Positions 1 through 7,715 of a DNA stretch of 29,521 bases are shown here, piece after piece. Origin of the DNA: Candidatus Bipolaricaulota bacterium (GTDB taxonomy: Bacteria; Bipolaricaulota; Bipolaricaulia; UBA7950; UBA9294); NCBI GenBank assembly GCA_020350845.1, contig CP070725.1:1508656-1538176 (forward strand), written 5' to 3'. How positions within the stretch are numbered: the first letter of the stretch is position 1; each line of letters opens with the position of its first letter. The position numbers and the translations under genes were made by a program. A model generated the notes under the pieces. It saw only the letters and a program-made list of their open reading frames with translations. It searched no databases and had not been told where the DNA came from.

Positions 1-340
1 CCGGGCTTGCTCCGCGCGAGCGCGGTCATGGCGGGGGGGATCTGCGGGACGGGAGAGACCTGCGGAGTCGTACTTGGAGGGCTCCTCGCGATCGGCGACG
101 CGCTAGGGAACGACGACTTCCGTGACTTCGAGACGTACAAGGAGGTCATCGCGTCGGCGAGGGCCTTCGTGGACCGGCTCCTCGAACGCTACGGAAGCAC
201 ACGCTGCCACGACATCCAGGAGGCGATGCTCGGGTGGCGCCACGGCGTGCGCCGGGCTGTGTGCAGAGGCCGCGCGCTTCGCGGCGGAGATCATCCTCGA
301 TCACGAGGCCTCCTCGCCGGAAGACGCCGGCGATGTCTAG
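1..340 (+). pseudogene. C_GCAxxG_C_C family redox protein, 5'-truncated by window edge and frameshifted
   Basis: The reading frame is open from base 1, so the true start lies upstream. Frame 1 gives the family core: GGICGTGETCG (around bases 34-66), a Gly/Leu-rich segment, then RYGSTRCHDIQ (around bases 187-219). These match the Cys-rich family named C_GCAxxG_C_C (putative redox-active or metal-binding proteins). After the segment at about base 230 the frame-1 continuation becomes Arg-rich and unlike the family, while frame 2 gives a typical family tail, GLCAEAARFAAEIILD, ending in TAG at 338-340. The homology therefore jumps from frame 1 to frame 2 near 225-245. The loop usual between these segments also looks shortened, which suggests a small deletion. 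It could be a decayed gene or an assembly error. Confidence 0.6.
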
Positions 341-366
341 GGGCAAGCCCTGGACGACAGAGCGTT

Positions 367-407
367 CCGAGAAAGAGACGGAGGCCACCCGCCTTCGGAT
401 GGCCTCC
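367..407 (-). terminator. Rho-independent terminator of the phosphodiesterase gene
   Basis: On minus-strand RNA, GGAGGCCA (400-407) pairs with TGGCCTCC (380-387). The inner bases extend this to a 12-bp stem with an AAGG tetraloop, including one U-G pair. The stem is followed by the T-rich tract GTCTCTTTCTC (about 369-379). The U-G wobble exists only in the minus-strand transcript; in plus-strand RNA the same position is a C-A mismatch and no T tract follows. This fits termination of the leftward gene ending at 466. A second, shorter inverted repeat (CCGCTG/CAGCGG) lies right at the stop codon. Confidence 0.85.
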
Positions 408-465
408 TGGATTCGTCCCTGCGACGGGCGATCCCTCCGCCCGATAGCTCCGGACCGCTGCAAGT

Positions 466-2559
466 CTACAGCGGCCTGAAGTCGATCCGCATCCCCTGGT
501 AGGGGAAGACGAACTCGACGCCGAGGTCATTGATCTGCTTCAACTGACGGGCGATGACGTTCAACGGCGGCTCGACCATCTGGAATACGGGCTTCACGTG
601 CGTGACGCAGACCGGCAGCCCGGCGAGCGCCCTGTAGGGATCTGCCGGGTTCACGAGCTGCGCGAGAGCATGGAGCTCGGCCATCATCCACGACGGCGTC
701 AGGTGGCCGAACAGCAGGCTGTCGGGCCGACCCTCTGCGTAGGAGATCTCAAGGAACATCCCGAGCAGCTCCCCCCCTGCGATCAGCGGCGCCACTCGCT
801 CCCAGACCGCAGTGATCAGCCCGGTGTCTTCCACACCCTCGGGTCCGACGTCTCCGAAGTAGAGGACGTAGTAGTCGCCCTGCCGGATGAGGAATGCCGT
901 CGACTCATAGGGAGCGCCGTGACTGACCACGAACGCCTCGACGGTCATCGAGGTTCCCGGGATGGGGGTCTCGATCCCCGGCTCGAGGACCGCGTACTGG
1001 TAGTAGCCGAGAGCGACGAAGTCCGCCCACGTCTTCCAGTTGTAGATGCCATTCGTGATGTTGTCGATCGTGGACTGAATGCCCATGATCGGCTTCTCGG
1101 CACCGTAGACATCCGCCGGCCCGTTCAGGTAGTGGGCCAACGTGTGATCGAGATGCGCGTGCGAGAGAAGGTACGCCTTGATGTTCTGGTAGATGTACCC
1201 TTCGCGCGTCGCGTTGGAGCCCTCCGGAACGCGGAAGTCCCAGAGGTTTCCGAGCTCGTCCGCCGTTCGGATTCCGACGGTCAGCGTCCCCGCGTCGAGA
1301 GCGATCGCCTCATCGGGTGCACCGGCGGGGAAGAGCATGTAGCCGGAGACGTTGTCTTCCCGCGGCCCGCCTCCGCTTCCGAGGACGACCGCAGACATCT
1401 TCACGTCGTCCGGGAGGATCTCGAACGCGGCCACGACGTTGCGCTGGTACTTGGGGTTGAAGTTGTCGTCCGAGGCGAGGAGCAGGATGTGATTGCCCGT
1501 GGGAAGCTTGGGGCCGACGGCGATGGCCTCCATGTTGTCGGGATCGAACTCCGCGACGTCGGTCTGCGCCGCGTCGTCCGAGATCCGGAGCAGCGGGATC
1601 TTGTGCACGGTGAATCCGGTGAACGGCGCCTCGGGATCGGCGAGCGCGCTCGTGTCACGGATCCGTTCCCGGTCGTAGATGTAGGGAGCGAGCTTGACGC
1701 CGAACAGGCCGATGTGATTGCCGGCTCCGCTCACGTAGGAGCGCTCCATCACGATCAGATCGATCTCCGGCGTGATGTGCCCGACATAGGCAATGCCTGG
1801 GACTCCGTTGTCACCATACTGCCCCTCGGCAGGGCGAACGAACAGCGGCTCCGTCACGTAGACGTACTCCCCGACGACCGCTGCCACCTCGCCGGTGAGG
1901 TCGAACTCGATGATTCGAACCGGGGACCCCGCGTCGGCCGTCGAGACGTCGCCGTCTTGGACCAGCGCCTGCTCGCTGGCCACGTAGAGTGTGGTCCCGT
2001 CGGGGGTCACCGTCGCCGCCTCGAAAGAGAGGTTCCTGCGAACGCCGCGGACCTGATCCTCCCCGTGGAAGATGGGGATGTACTTCTCGGGGACAGGAAT
2101 CTCCTCGATCAGCAATCCGTCGTGCGTGTACCTGCCGATCCATGGGGCGCCCGCGCCGTCTCGCTCCGAGCAGACAATGAACCCCTCGGTCGTCCACAGA
2201 ACTTCCTCGCCGTCGATCTCCTCGGGCCCGAACGGCTGCACCCCGGGGGAGGAGATGTCGCTGTCGAGTTGGACGAGTCCCGTGACCTCGACGGAGTCGA
2301 TCCCTGAGGAAAGGACCTTGATCTCCATCTCGTAGAGGACCCCCGGGGGGATGACGTTCTCGCCACGATCATCGCCGATTGCGTAGTAGGTGCCGTTGGC
2401 GGCGTGCGACAGCCCCGAGATCTCGCCTACGTTCACGCCGCCGAACGTCCATCCCTCTCGAGGAGGCTCGAAGCTTCCCAGGAAGTCGAGTCCGATCGCC
2501 ACCCCCGACAACCCGATGAGTGCACAGATCAATCCAGCAACCGCAGTGATTCGATTCAT
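466..2559 (-). CDS. Secreted esterase-like-phytase / class-II cyclic-nucleotide phosphodiesterase fusion
   Basis: This 697-aa protein starts with a signal peptide or N-terminal anchor (residues 1 to about 23). Residues about 30-390 look like the esterase-like-phytase beta-propeller family, with YYAIGDDRGE near the N terminus and MEAIAVGP...LLASDDNF near its end. Residues about 395-697 resemble class-II cAMP phosphodiesterases of the metallo-beta-lactamase fold: HAHLDH (about 467-472), VSHG (about 545), YFGDVGPE (about 569), LFGHLTP (about 620) and VTHVKP (about 654) supply the expected metal ligands. Family knowledge predicts 3',5'-cyclic-nucleotide hydrolysis, here outside the cytoplasm. The ATG at 2559 follows AAGGAGGAGCC. 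A promoter lies about 200 bp upstream and a strong terminator follows. A class III cyclase is encoded 3.2 kb away. The fold assignments are solid; the substrate is inferred. Confidence 0.85.
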   Translation of the reverse strand: MNRITAVAGLICALIGLSGVAIGLDFLGSFEPPREGWTFGGVNVGEISGLSHAANGTYYAIGDDRGENVIPPGVLYEMEIKVLSSGIDSVEVTGLVQLDSDISSPGVQPFGPEEIDGEEVLWTTEGFIVCSERDGAGAPWIGRYTHDGLLIEEIPVPEKYIPIFHGEDQVRGVRRNLSFEAATVTPDGTTLYVASEQALVQDGDVSTADAGSPVRIIEFDLTGEVAAVVGEYVYVTEPLFVRPAEGQYGDNGVPGIAYVGHITPEIDLIVMERSYVSGAGNHIGLFGVKLAPYIYDRERIRDTSALADPEAPFTGFTVHKIPLLRISDDAAQTDVAEFDPDNMEAIAVGPKLPTGNHILLLASDDNFNPKYQRNVVAAFEILPDDVKMSAVVLGSGGGPREDNVSGYMLFPAGAPDEAIALDAGTLTVGIRTADELGNLWDFRVPEGSNATREGYIYQNIKAYLLSHAHLDHTLAHYLNGPADVYGAEKPIMGIQSTIDNITNGIYNWKTWADFVALGYYQYAVLEPGIETPIPGTSMTVEAFVVSHGAPYESTAFLIRQGDYYVLYFGDVGPEGVEDTGLITAVWERVAPLIAGGELLGMFLEISYAEGRPDSLLFGHLTPSWMMAELHALAQLVNPADPYRALAGLPVCVTHVKPVFQMVEPPLNVIARQLKQINDLGVEFVFPYQGMRIDFRPL

Positions 2560-2759
2560 GGCTCCTCCTTAGTGATCCGTCCGGCAAGGCTCCAGGGTCG
2601 GACACTCCCTCGATGCGATCGACTACCAGCTTCGCCACGATCGAGGACCTTGCTCAGGCAGTACTTACTCAGATGCCGCGTCGGGGTTTCCATCTCGCCT
2701 CTTCGCGGTGACAACACCTCCACTTCCCTGTCGCCGGGCCCATGGGACCGTAGCGCGGG

Positions 2760-2789
2760 AATCTAGGTCAGCACCGCGCTGCCCGTCAA
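2760..2789 (-). promoter_or_regulatory. Sigma70-type promoter for the phosphodiesterase fusion gene
   Basis: On the minus strand, TTGACG (2784-2789) and TAGATT (2760-2765) are separated by 18 bp. Transcription would start near 2753, leaving an untranslated leader of about 190 nt before the ATG at 2559. Apart from this promoter and the leader, I see no gene in the 315-bp gap 2560-2874. A TAGACT hexamer at 2846-2851 on the plus strand could serve the rightward gene but lacks a convincing -35 box. Confidence 0.5.
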
Positions 2790-2880
2790 GAGGTCGATTG
2801 CTGTGCAGGACGGCAGTCCCTTCGCCCGTCGGCCACAAGGTCAAGTAGACTGAGGTCGGCGGCCGGTTCGGAGGATGATG

Positions 2881-3861
2881 ATGGAGCGTTGGAGCGAGAA
2901 GGCGATTGCGTTCCTGCCGCCAGGGCTCTCGTGGCGCCTGCTGGAGACAGCGGACCTTGCGATCGCCATCGAGCTTGCGAAGGCGTGTCTCGAGGAGGAC
3001 GGCGGTCTCCTGTTGGGTGCAGAGGAGGATTACGTCCGCGAGAACTTCCTCCCTTTGCCGTCGGGGACGGCCGTGGGAGGCTTCGATCAGGAGGGCTCTC
3101 TCATCGCGGCAGCGGCAGTGCGTCCGACCCCCGTACCCGGTGCCCATCGGTCGACGGTCGTGGGCAGCGTGCACCCCGGTCACCGGGGGCGAGGTCTCGG
3201 CGCGGCCCTCATGAAATGGGCGGTTTCCTCGTTTCAGAGGGAGCTGGCGGACTGCGCGAGTGACCATCCCCACGAGCTTCGGGCCACGAGTGAAACGGTG
3301 AACGACGCAACGCTTCGTCTTCTCGGCAGGCATGGCTTCATGCCGGAGTACCTCGCGTTCGTGCTACAACGTGACCTCGGTTCGGAGCTTCGTGTGCCCG
3401 CAGGTCCCAGGGAACTGACCTTTCTGAGGTGGGATCCAGCGCTCGCCGGCAGCTTCTTCGCGGCCTACGAGAACGCCTATCGCGATCGTCCCGGCTTCCC
3501 GGGGTGGAGCCAGAGCGAGTGGCTGGCGTGGCTCGAGCCCGACGACGAGGACGGTCTACCCGAGGCGACGCTTCTCGCCGAGTGTCGCGGCGAGCCGGTG
3601 GGTTTCGTAGCCTGTGCCCGCATCCTCGAGTCCGCGCCGGAGATCGCGTGGGTCGTCCAGGTCGGGGTGGTGCCCGCATGGCGTCGGCAAGGGATCGGGG
3701 CCTCGTTGATGCTCGAAGCCTTGCGGCGCTCTTGCGCTGCTGGGGCTACGCGCATGATGCTCGATGTCGCGACGGAGAACCATGGTGCCCTGAAACTCTA
3801 CGAGACGCTCGGCTTTGAGTGCATCGGGCGACGAGGCCACTTCATCCGGAAGCTTACCTAG
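2881..3861 (+). CDS. Tandem GNAT-family N-acetyltransferase
   Basis: The protein (326 aa from this start) has two GNAT domains in tandem. The N-terminal half carries the acetyl-CoA pyrophosphate loop HRGRGLGAAL. The C-terminal half carries WRRQGIGASL followed by the usual ending ENHGALKLYETLGFE. Three in-frame ATGs occur in a row at 2875, 2878 and 2881. GGAGG at 2870-2874 touches the first and is 6 nt from the third, so 2881 is the best start. The layout resembles tandem-GNAT enzymes such as mycothiol synthase, but nothing else here suggests mycothiol, so the substrate is unknown. The second domain has the more complete motif and is probably the active one. Confidence 0.85.
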   Translation: MERWSEKAIAFLPPGLSWRLLETADLAIAIELAKACLEEDGGLLLGAEEDYVRENFLPLPSGTAVGGFDQEGSLIAAAAVRPTPVPGAHRSTVVGSVHPGHRGRGLGAALMKWAVSSFQRELADCASDHPHELRATSETVNDATLRLLGRHGFMPEYLAFVLQRDLGSELRVPAGPRELTFLRWDPALAGSFFAAYENAYRDRPGFPGWSQSEWLAWLEPDDEDGLPEATLLAECRGEPVGFVACARILESAPEIAWVVQVGVVPAWRRQGIGASLMLEALRRSCAAGATRMMLDVATENHGALKLYETLGFECIGRRGHFIRKLT

Positions 3862-3905
3862 CGCTGGCCCCGCGAGCGGCTCGCTGCGGCCGGCCTTCCA
3901 GCGGG
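3859..3905. terminator. GC-rich nested inverted repeat between convergent genes
   Basis: Just after the stop of the tandem GNAT gene, an outer repeat CGCTGG/CCAGCG encloses a tight hairpin GCGAG-CGG-CTCGC. No T tract follows on either strand, so intrinsic termination is uncertain. The position between convergent genes makes a 3'-end structure plausible. Confidence 0.35.
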
Positions 3906-3960
3906 TGGTCTAGCGGGCGGGAAGTGAGGGGAGCCATCAGGCAGGTCGGGATTCCTAGGC

Positions 3961-4581
3961 TCAGGGCATCGGGGACGACTCGTGGGGGCCTTCGCGGCGG
4001 CGTGCCCGTGCCAGGATCTCTCGGACGATGTCAGACTTGGCATCGGCGTAGTTCTGCGTGTACTTCCACGTTCGTGCGGCGAGCTTCCGTTTCACGGCTT
4101 CGTAGCGCTCACGGTCTTCGGGGTAGGAACGGAGCCGGTCGCGGAACAGGATCATCGTTTCGATCTCCTCGCAGCCGGAGGAAAAGACGTGGAGATTCCC
4201 CTCGATCCTCGGCGTCTTGAAGACGCGGTGCTCGAACCAGTCGGGTTCTCGAATGCGAAGGACGTACCCGCGCGCCTCGAGCGGAGGAACGTAGGCCGCC
4301 TCGTTCGACGAGTCCTCCACCTGGAGAACGAGATCGATGATCGGCTTCGCCGCGAGGCCGGGTACCGACGTCGAGCCGACATGCTCGAGACGAAGGACAC
4401 GCGCGCCGAGCGCTGCACGGATCTCCCCTTCCAGAATCGCATACGAGGACGGCCAGGCGGGATCGTACTCGGCGAGGCGGATCGTGCTGTTGAGCGGTCT
4501 CCGCTCGCCGATCGTCGTCGCGAGGATCTCCTCCTCGGTCATCGGGCGACTCGTTTCGGCTGCTTCTTCCGGCCTCGGCAC
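3961..4581 (-). CDS. GrpB family (UPF0157) nucleotidyltransferase-fold protein
   Basis: This 206-aa protein has the GrpB/UPF0157 signature HVGSTSVPGLAAKPIIDL at residues 67-84, with the Ser/Thr loop and the Asp (D83) of the nucleotidyltransferase fold. It is followed by the usual PDWFEHRVFK and NLHVFSSGCEE segments and a YEAVKRKLA helix. The family is common, but its substrate is not established. The start is GTG at 4581, preceded by GAGGAG with a 5-nt gap; the internal ATG at residue 14 lacks a ribosome site. It lies 18 nt behind the HD gene and is probably co-transcribed with it. The first 28 residues are longer than usual for the family, so they may be a linker or the start may be further in. 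Confidence 0.88.
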   Translation of the reverse strand: MPRPEEAAETSRPMTEEEILATTIGERRPLNSTIRLAEYDPAWPSSYAILEGEIRAALGARVLRLEHVGSTSVPGLAAKPIIDLVLQVEDSSNEAAYVPPLEARGYVLRIREPDWFEHRVFKTPRIEGNLHVFSSGCEEIETMILFRDRLRSYPEDRERYEAVKRKLAARTWKYTQNYADAKSDIVREILARARRREGPHESSPMP

Positions 4582-4599
4582 TGTGGCTCCTCGAGCGAG

Positions 4600-5076
4600 C
4601 TACTCCGGCGTATCCAGAGCTGGAAGGGCTTCGAGTAGGCGGGCGCGACGGTCCTCGTGCCCGCGCTGCGGGGCGAGCCTCGTGTTGTACAGGTAGTGCT
4701 GGAGGACGTCGGCGTCCTTGAGCAGCTCCTCGAACGGCCCGTGCTCTCCCGCCTTGTCGGAGTGATGGGCGACGGCGCTGCAGATCGCGTCGATCTCCTC
4801 CACCGTGAACCCGTCGACGTCACGCAGAAGCTCCCTTGCGCGCCGCGAGCTTCGCGGCCCATGGTCTGCAGGATCGCCGGACTCGTAGGACACGAGATCG
4901 TGGAGCATGCCCGCTACAGCAGCGAGATCGGGATCGAGACCGCGCTCGCGAGCGAGGAGCGTGGCCGTGAGGGAGACGCCGTAGAGATGGACGAAGCCGC
5001 AACGTCGATCCTCGGGATCCGCGACGTCCCGCAGGATGCTGTCCACAATCTGACGCACGCGCTCCAGTCGGTTCAT
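4600..5076 (-). CDS. HD-domain metal-dependent phosphohydrolase, probable leaderless gene
   Basis: This 158-aa HD-superfamily protein has His30 (FVHLYGVS), the HD pair His59-Asp60 (GMLHDL), His104/105 (AVAHHSDK) and Asp121 or Asp123 (LLKDADVLQH), in the order expected for the H...HD...H...D metal site. It probably hydrolyses a phosphate ester or nucleotide; the substrate is unknown. There is no Shine-Dalgarno sequence. Instead, a -10 box ends exactly 6 bp before the ATG, so the mRNA should begin at the start codon. The GrpB-family gene follows 18 nt downstream and does have a ribosome site. A GNAT gene is divergent, 103 bp away. Confidence 0.87.
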   Translation of the reverse strand: MNRLERVRQIVDSILRDVADPEDRRCGFVHLYGVSLTATLLARERGLDPDLAAVAGMLHDLVSYESGDPADHGPRSSRRARELLRDVDGFTVEEIDAICSAVAHHSDKAGEHGPFEELLKDADVLQHYLYNTRLAPQRGHEDRRARLLEALPALDTPE

Positions 5077-5082
5077 GCGCGA

Positions 5083-5111
5083 ACGCTAGTGCAACTCGCT
5101 GTGAGTCGCAA
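5083..5111 (-). promoter_or_regulatory. Promoter giving a leaderless HD-gene transcript
   Basis: On the minus strand, TTGCGA (5106-5111) and TAGCGT (5083-5088) are 17 bp apart. Six bases after the -10 box comes the ATG at 5076, which would be +1. No ribosome-binding sequence is present, which agrees with leaderless initiation. Confidence 0.5.
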
Positions 5112-5116
5112 CCGGA

Positions 5117-5146
5117 TTGCCCGGCGAGCGTCGAGACGGGTACGCT
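5117..5146 (+). promoter_or_regulatory. Promoter for the divergent GNAT gene
   Basis: TTGCCC (5117-5122) and TACGCT (5141-5146) are 18 bp apart. Transcription would start near 5153, ahead of the AAGGAGG ribosome site at about 5168-5174. The -35 boxes of the two divergent promoters lie only 5 bp apart, so one bound regulator could affect both. Confidence 0.45.
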
Positions 5147-5179
5147 CTGCTGAGGACGTGATCAAGCAAGGAGGCAGCC

Positions 5180-5737
5180 TTGCCACGACGACACGAGACA
5201 AGACCCGTCCGACTCGTCCCGGCGAAGCCGGAGGACGCCTGCCTGATGACTGCCATCGAGGGGCGCGCCTTCCTTGACGAGCTGCAGTACGTCCCTCCGG
5301 AGGTCCTGGAGGAGCTGAAGAGCCGGGAGCACCCGCCGCTCGGCCCGCCGGGGATCCTCGATTCGAAGTGGACGCTCCGCATGATCGAGTGGCCGGGGTG
5401 TACGTACTACGTCATCTGGCTCGGCAATGGTGTCGTGGGGGGTGTCCTCTTCGCGACGCACCCCGAGAAGCACCCGGAGGAGAACTTCTGGAGGATCTTC
5501 ATCGAGCCGATGTACCAGGATCGAGGCATCGGCCAGGAGGTCTTCCGCCGGATCTACAGGACGCATCCCGATGTGAAGCGCTGGCGGCTGGGGACTCCGG
5601 AGTTCAATCCGAAGACCCGCCACTTCTACGAGCGCATGGGATTCACGCTGATTGGAATCTTCGACCGAGAGGGGGTCTGGTTCCGCTCCGCCGAGTATGA
5701 GAACATGCTGTCCCACGAGGAACGGCTGAAGCTGTAG
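5180..5737 (+). CDS. GNAT-family N-acetyltransferase
   Basis: This 185-aa single-domain GNAT protein has the acetyl-CoA loop DRGIGQEVF (motif A, where the first Gly is part of RGIG), a preceding beta strand FWRIFIEPMY, and the closing segment NPKTRHFYERMGFTLIG. The start is TTG at 5180, chosen because AAGGAGG ends 5 nt before it; no ATG is nearby with such a site. The substrate is not recognisable. It is transcribed away from the HD/GrpB pair and ends 27 bp from the convergent cyclase gene. The segment before the acetyl-CoA site (WPGCTYYVIWLGNGVVGG) is typical of the fold. Confidence 0.85.
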   Translation: MPRRHETRPVRLVPAKPEDACLMTAIEGRAFLDELQYVPPEVLEELKSREHPPLGPPGILDSKWTLRMIEWPGCTYYVIWLGNGVVGGVLFATHPEKHPEENFWRIFIEPMYQDRGIGQEVFRRIYRTHPDVKRWRLGTPEFNPKTRHFYERMGFTLIGIFDREGVWFRSAEYENMLSHEERLKL

Positions 5738-5764
5738 CGGAGCATCGTTGCGTCGGGCGACGGG

Positions 5765-7702
5765 CTACGAGACGAAGCCGCCCCTTTCGAGGAGCACGAG
5801 GTAGCGGGGATCCTCCAGGAGTTCGGGATGGAAGGAGGCGAAGTCCGTCGGCAGCGATTTGATCCAGACTTCACGCTCATCGACGGACTTCTCGAGCCAG
5901 CGGAACCCCTCGTCCGTTTGTCCCATGTGGAGGTACAGCTTGCTCACGACATACGGCGAGATCCACCTCTGCGCTCCAGCAGCCAGCAGCTCGTCGAGAC
6001 AGCGCCGCAACGCTTCGTCGTCTCCGAGCTTCCACTCGGCCAGGGCAATGCCCGCAGCCAGTGAATCGTGGGGAACCCCTAGGTGCCGCCCCGCCGTCCG
6101 GAATCCCTCAAGAGCCTCCTCGTTCCTCCCCTGACGTAGATGGAGGACGGCGCGCAGTGCGTGGGACAAGTACTCCCTGGGCTGAAGCTCAATCGAGGCC
6201 GTCAACTCCTGCTCCGCTCGGTCGTCTTGCCCCGCGAAATAGCAGACATGGCCAAGGCTTCCGTGGAGGGTGTGGCACAGTGGATCCAGGGAGATCGCGG
6301 TCTCCAGCTCCGAGATGGCCTCGGGGAAGCGGAGAAGGAAGGCGTGGAGGTAGCCCAGCCAGTGATGGGCTCGGACACAACTCGGATTGACCGAGATCGC
6401 CAGCCGGTACTCCCGTTCGGCGTCGGCCCACCTCAGCTCTGACTCGTGCATGAGGCCGAGGACCGCATGGGCGAGCGGAAGCCGGCTGTCGCGAGCGAGG
6501 GCCTCTTCGGCGAGCTCCCTCGCCCTGGCGCGAGACGCGCGCGGGTCGCCCGGGCTGTAATTGCCCTGGACGGCGTAGCACTCGGCAAGCGCGGCGAACG
6601 TGGGGGCGTAGGTGTCATCCAGGCCGATCACGCGCTCGAAGCACGCGATCGCCTCTTGCAGTGAGGACGCCATCCGCTGCGACAGCAGCCCACGGCCCTT
6701 CAGGTAGAGCGTGTACGCCTCAGGGTCCGCCGTCATCCCTTCGAGCTTGTCGGCCTCATCCGGGCATAAGCGGCTTTTCAGGGCGGCCGCTACGCCCTGG
6801 GCAATCTCCGACTGGAGGGCGAAGACGTCCTCGAGTTCGCGATCGTACGATTCCGACCAGAGGTGTTCCTCCGTGGCCACGTCGATCAGCTGGAGCGTGA
6901 TTCGCAGCCGATTCGTGGCGGTCCGCACGCTCCCCTCGAGCGCGGTTCCGATGTTCAGCTCCCGCCCGATCTCCGAGATCGACTTGCTCGCCCCGCGGTA
7001 CTTCATGGCGGAGGTCTGCGCGATCACGTGCAATGACTCGATCTGAGAGAGGGCGAAGATCAGCTCCTCAGTGAGCCCGTCGGTGAAGTACTCGTCGGAC
7101 GGGTCGCGGCTGATGTTGACCAGGGGGAGCACCGCGATGCGCCGGCGCGAGGGCGTCGCCTTCTTCCTGCTTGTCGCGCTCCTGTGGATATCGACCGCGT
7201 AGAGCTCCTGGGGGCCGGGGATGTTCTTGAGTTGCCGCAGACCGAGTCCGATGAAGCCGGCGTCGACCTTGTTCCAGACGTGATCGTAGGCCTGCCTCGA
7301 GATGCAGATGCCACCAGGTTCGGCGAGAGGCTCGATGCGCGACGCGATATTCACTCCGTCGCCCAGGACATCGTCGTCTCGGAAGACGACGTCTCCGACA
7401 TGCACACCGATCCGAGCGCGAAGGGCGTCCTCGCTGTCCGCGAGGCACTTCTGCAGCGCAATCGCGCACCGCACGGCCTCCACGGCGCTGGGGAAGGTGA
7501 CCAGAAAGCCGTCTCCCGTGGACTTGACGACGCGTCCCTCGAACCGCTCGAAGAGCGGCAGAGCGGTCTCGGTGTGCTCACGCAGGAGCTCTAGCGTCCG
7601 CTCTTCGTTCTCCTGCGTAAGCGTGGTGTAGCCGACGATGTCGGTGAGCATGACGGCCGTGAGTCGCCGTCGATCCGAACCCGAGACTGCCTCTTCTATC
7701 AT
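5765..7702 (-). CDS. Class III adenylate cyclase with TolB/FlgO-like and TPR domains
   Basis: This 645-aa, probably cytoplasmic protein has three parts. Residues 14-175 are a class III cyclase catalytic domain with metal ligands Asp21 (LTDIVGY) and Asp64 (STGDGF), transition-state residues Asn118 and Arg122 (GVNIASR), and the ATP-selecting pair Lys60 and Asp111, so adenylate rather than guanylate cyclase is expected. Residues about 190-320 match the FlgO/TolB N-terminal-like domain often found in such proteins (IAVLPLVNIS, EYFTDGLTEEL, GTALEGSVR). Residues about 340-620 are TPR repeats, probably for protein contacts. The ATG at 7702 is preferred over a GTG further upstream because the promoter starts transcription near 7731. 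It would make cAMP; no CRP-type receptor is in the window. Confidence 0.9.
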   Translation of the reverse strand: MIEEAVSGSDRRRLTAVMLTDIVGYTTLTQENEERTLELLREHTETALPLFERFEGRVVKSTGDGFLVTFPSAVEAVRCAIALQKCLADSEDALRARIGVHVGDVVFRDDDVLGDGVNIASRIEPLAEPGGICISRQAYDHVWNKVDAGFIGLGLRQLKNIPGPQELYAVDIHRSATSRKKATPSRRRIAVLPLVNISRDPSDEYFTDGLTEELIFALSQIESLHVIAQTSAMKYRGASKSISEIGRELNIGTALEGSVRTATNRLRITLQLIDVATEEHLWSESYDRELEDVFALQSEIAQGVAAALKSRLCPDEADKLEGMTADPEAYTLYLKGRGLLSQRMASSLQEAIACFERVIGLDDTYAPTFAALAECYAVQGNYSPGDPRASRARARELAEEALARDSRLPLAHAVLGLMHESELRWADAEREYRLAISVNPSCVRAHHWLGYLHAFLLRFPEAISELETAISLDPLCHTLHGSLGHVCYFAGQDDRAEQELTASIELQPREYLSHALRAVLHLRQGRNEEALEGFRTAGRHLGVPHDSLAAGIALAEWKLGDDEALRRCLDELLAAGAQRWISPYVVSKLYLHMGQTDEGFRWLEKSVDEREVWIKSLPTDFASFHPELLEDPRYLVLLERGGFVS

Positions 7703-7715
7703 GCGCCGTCGACCT

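Noticed and set aside
598..2307. A 569-codon open frame on the plus strand, antisense to the phosphodiesterase gene
   Set aside because: It is a by-product of the GC-rich codon pattern of the real gene. Its translation is low-complexity Arg/Asp/Val-rich sequence without any family motif, and it has no ribosome site.
2560..2638. A GTG-started small frame (VAKLVVDRIEG...) in the phosphodiesterase leader
   Set aside because: The opening resembles DUF3006 proteins, but the sequence then runs out of frame into the main gene and has no ribosome site. Probably chance.
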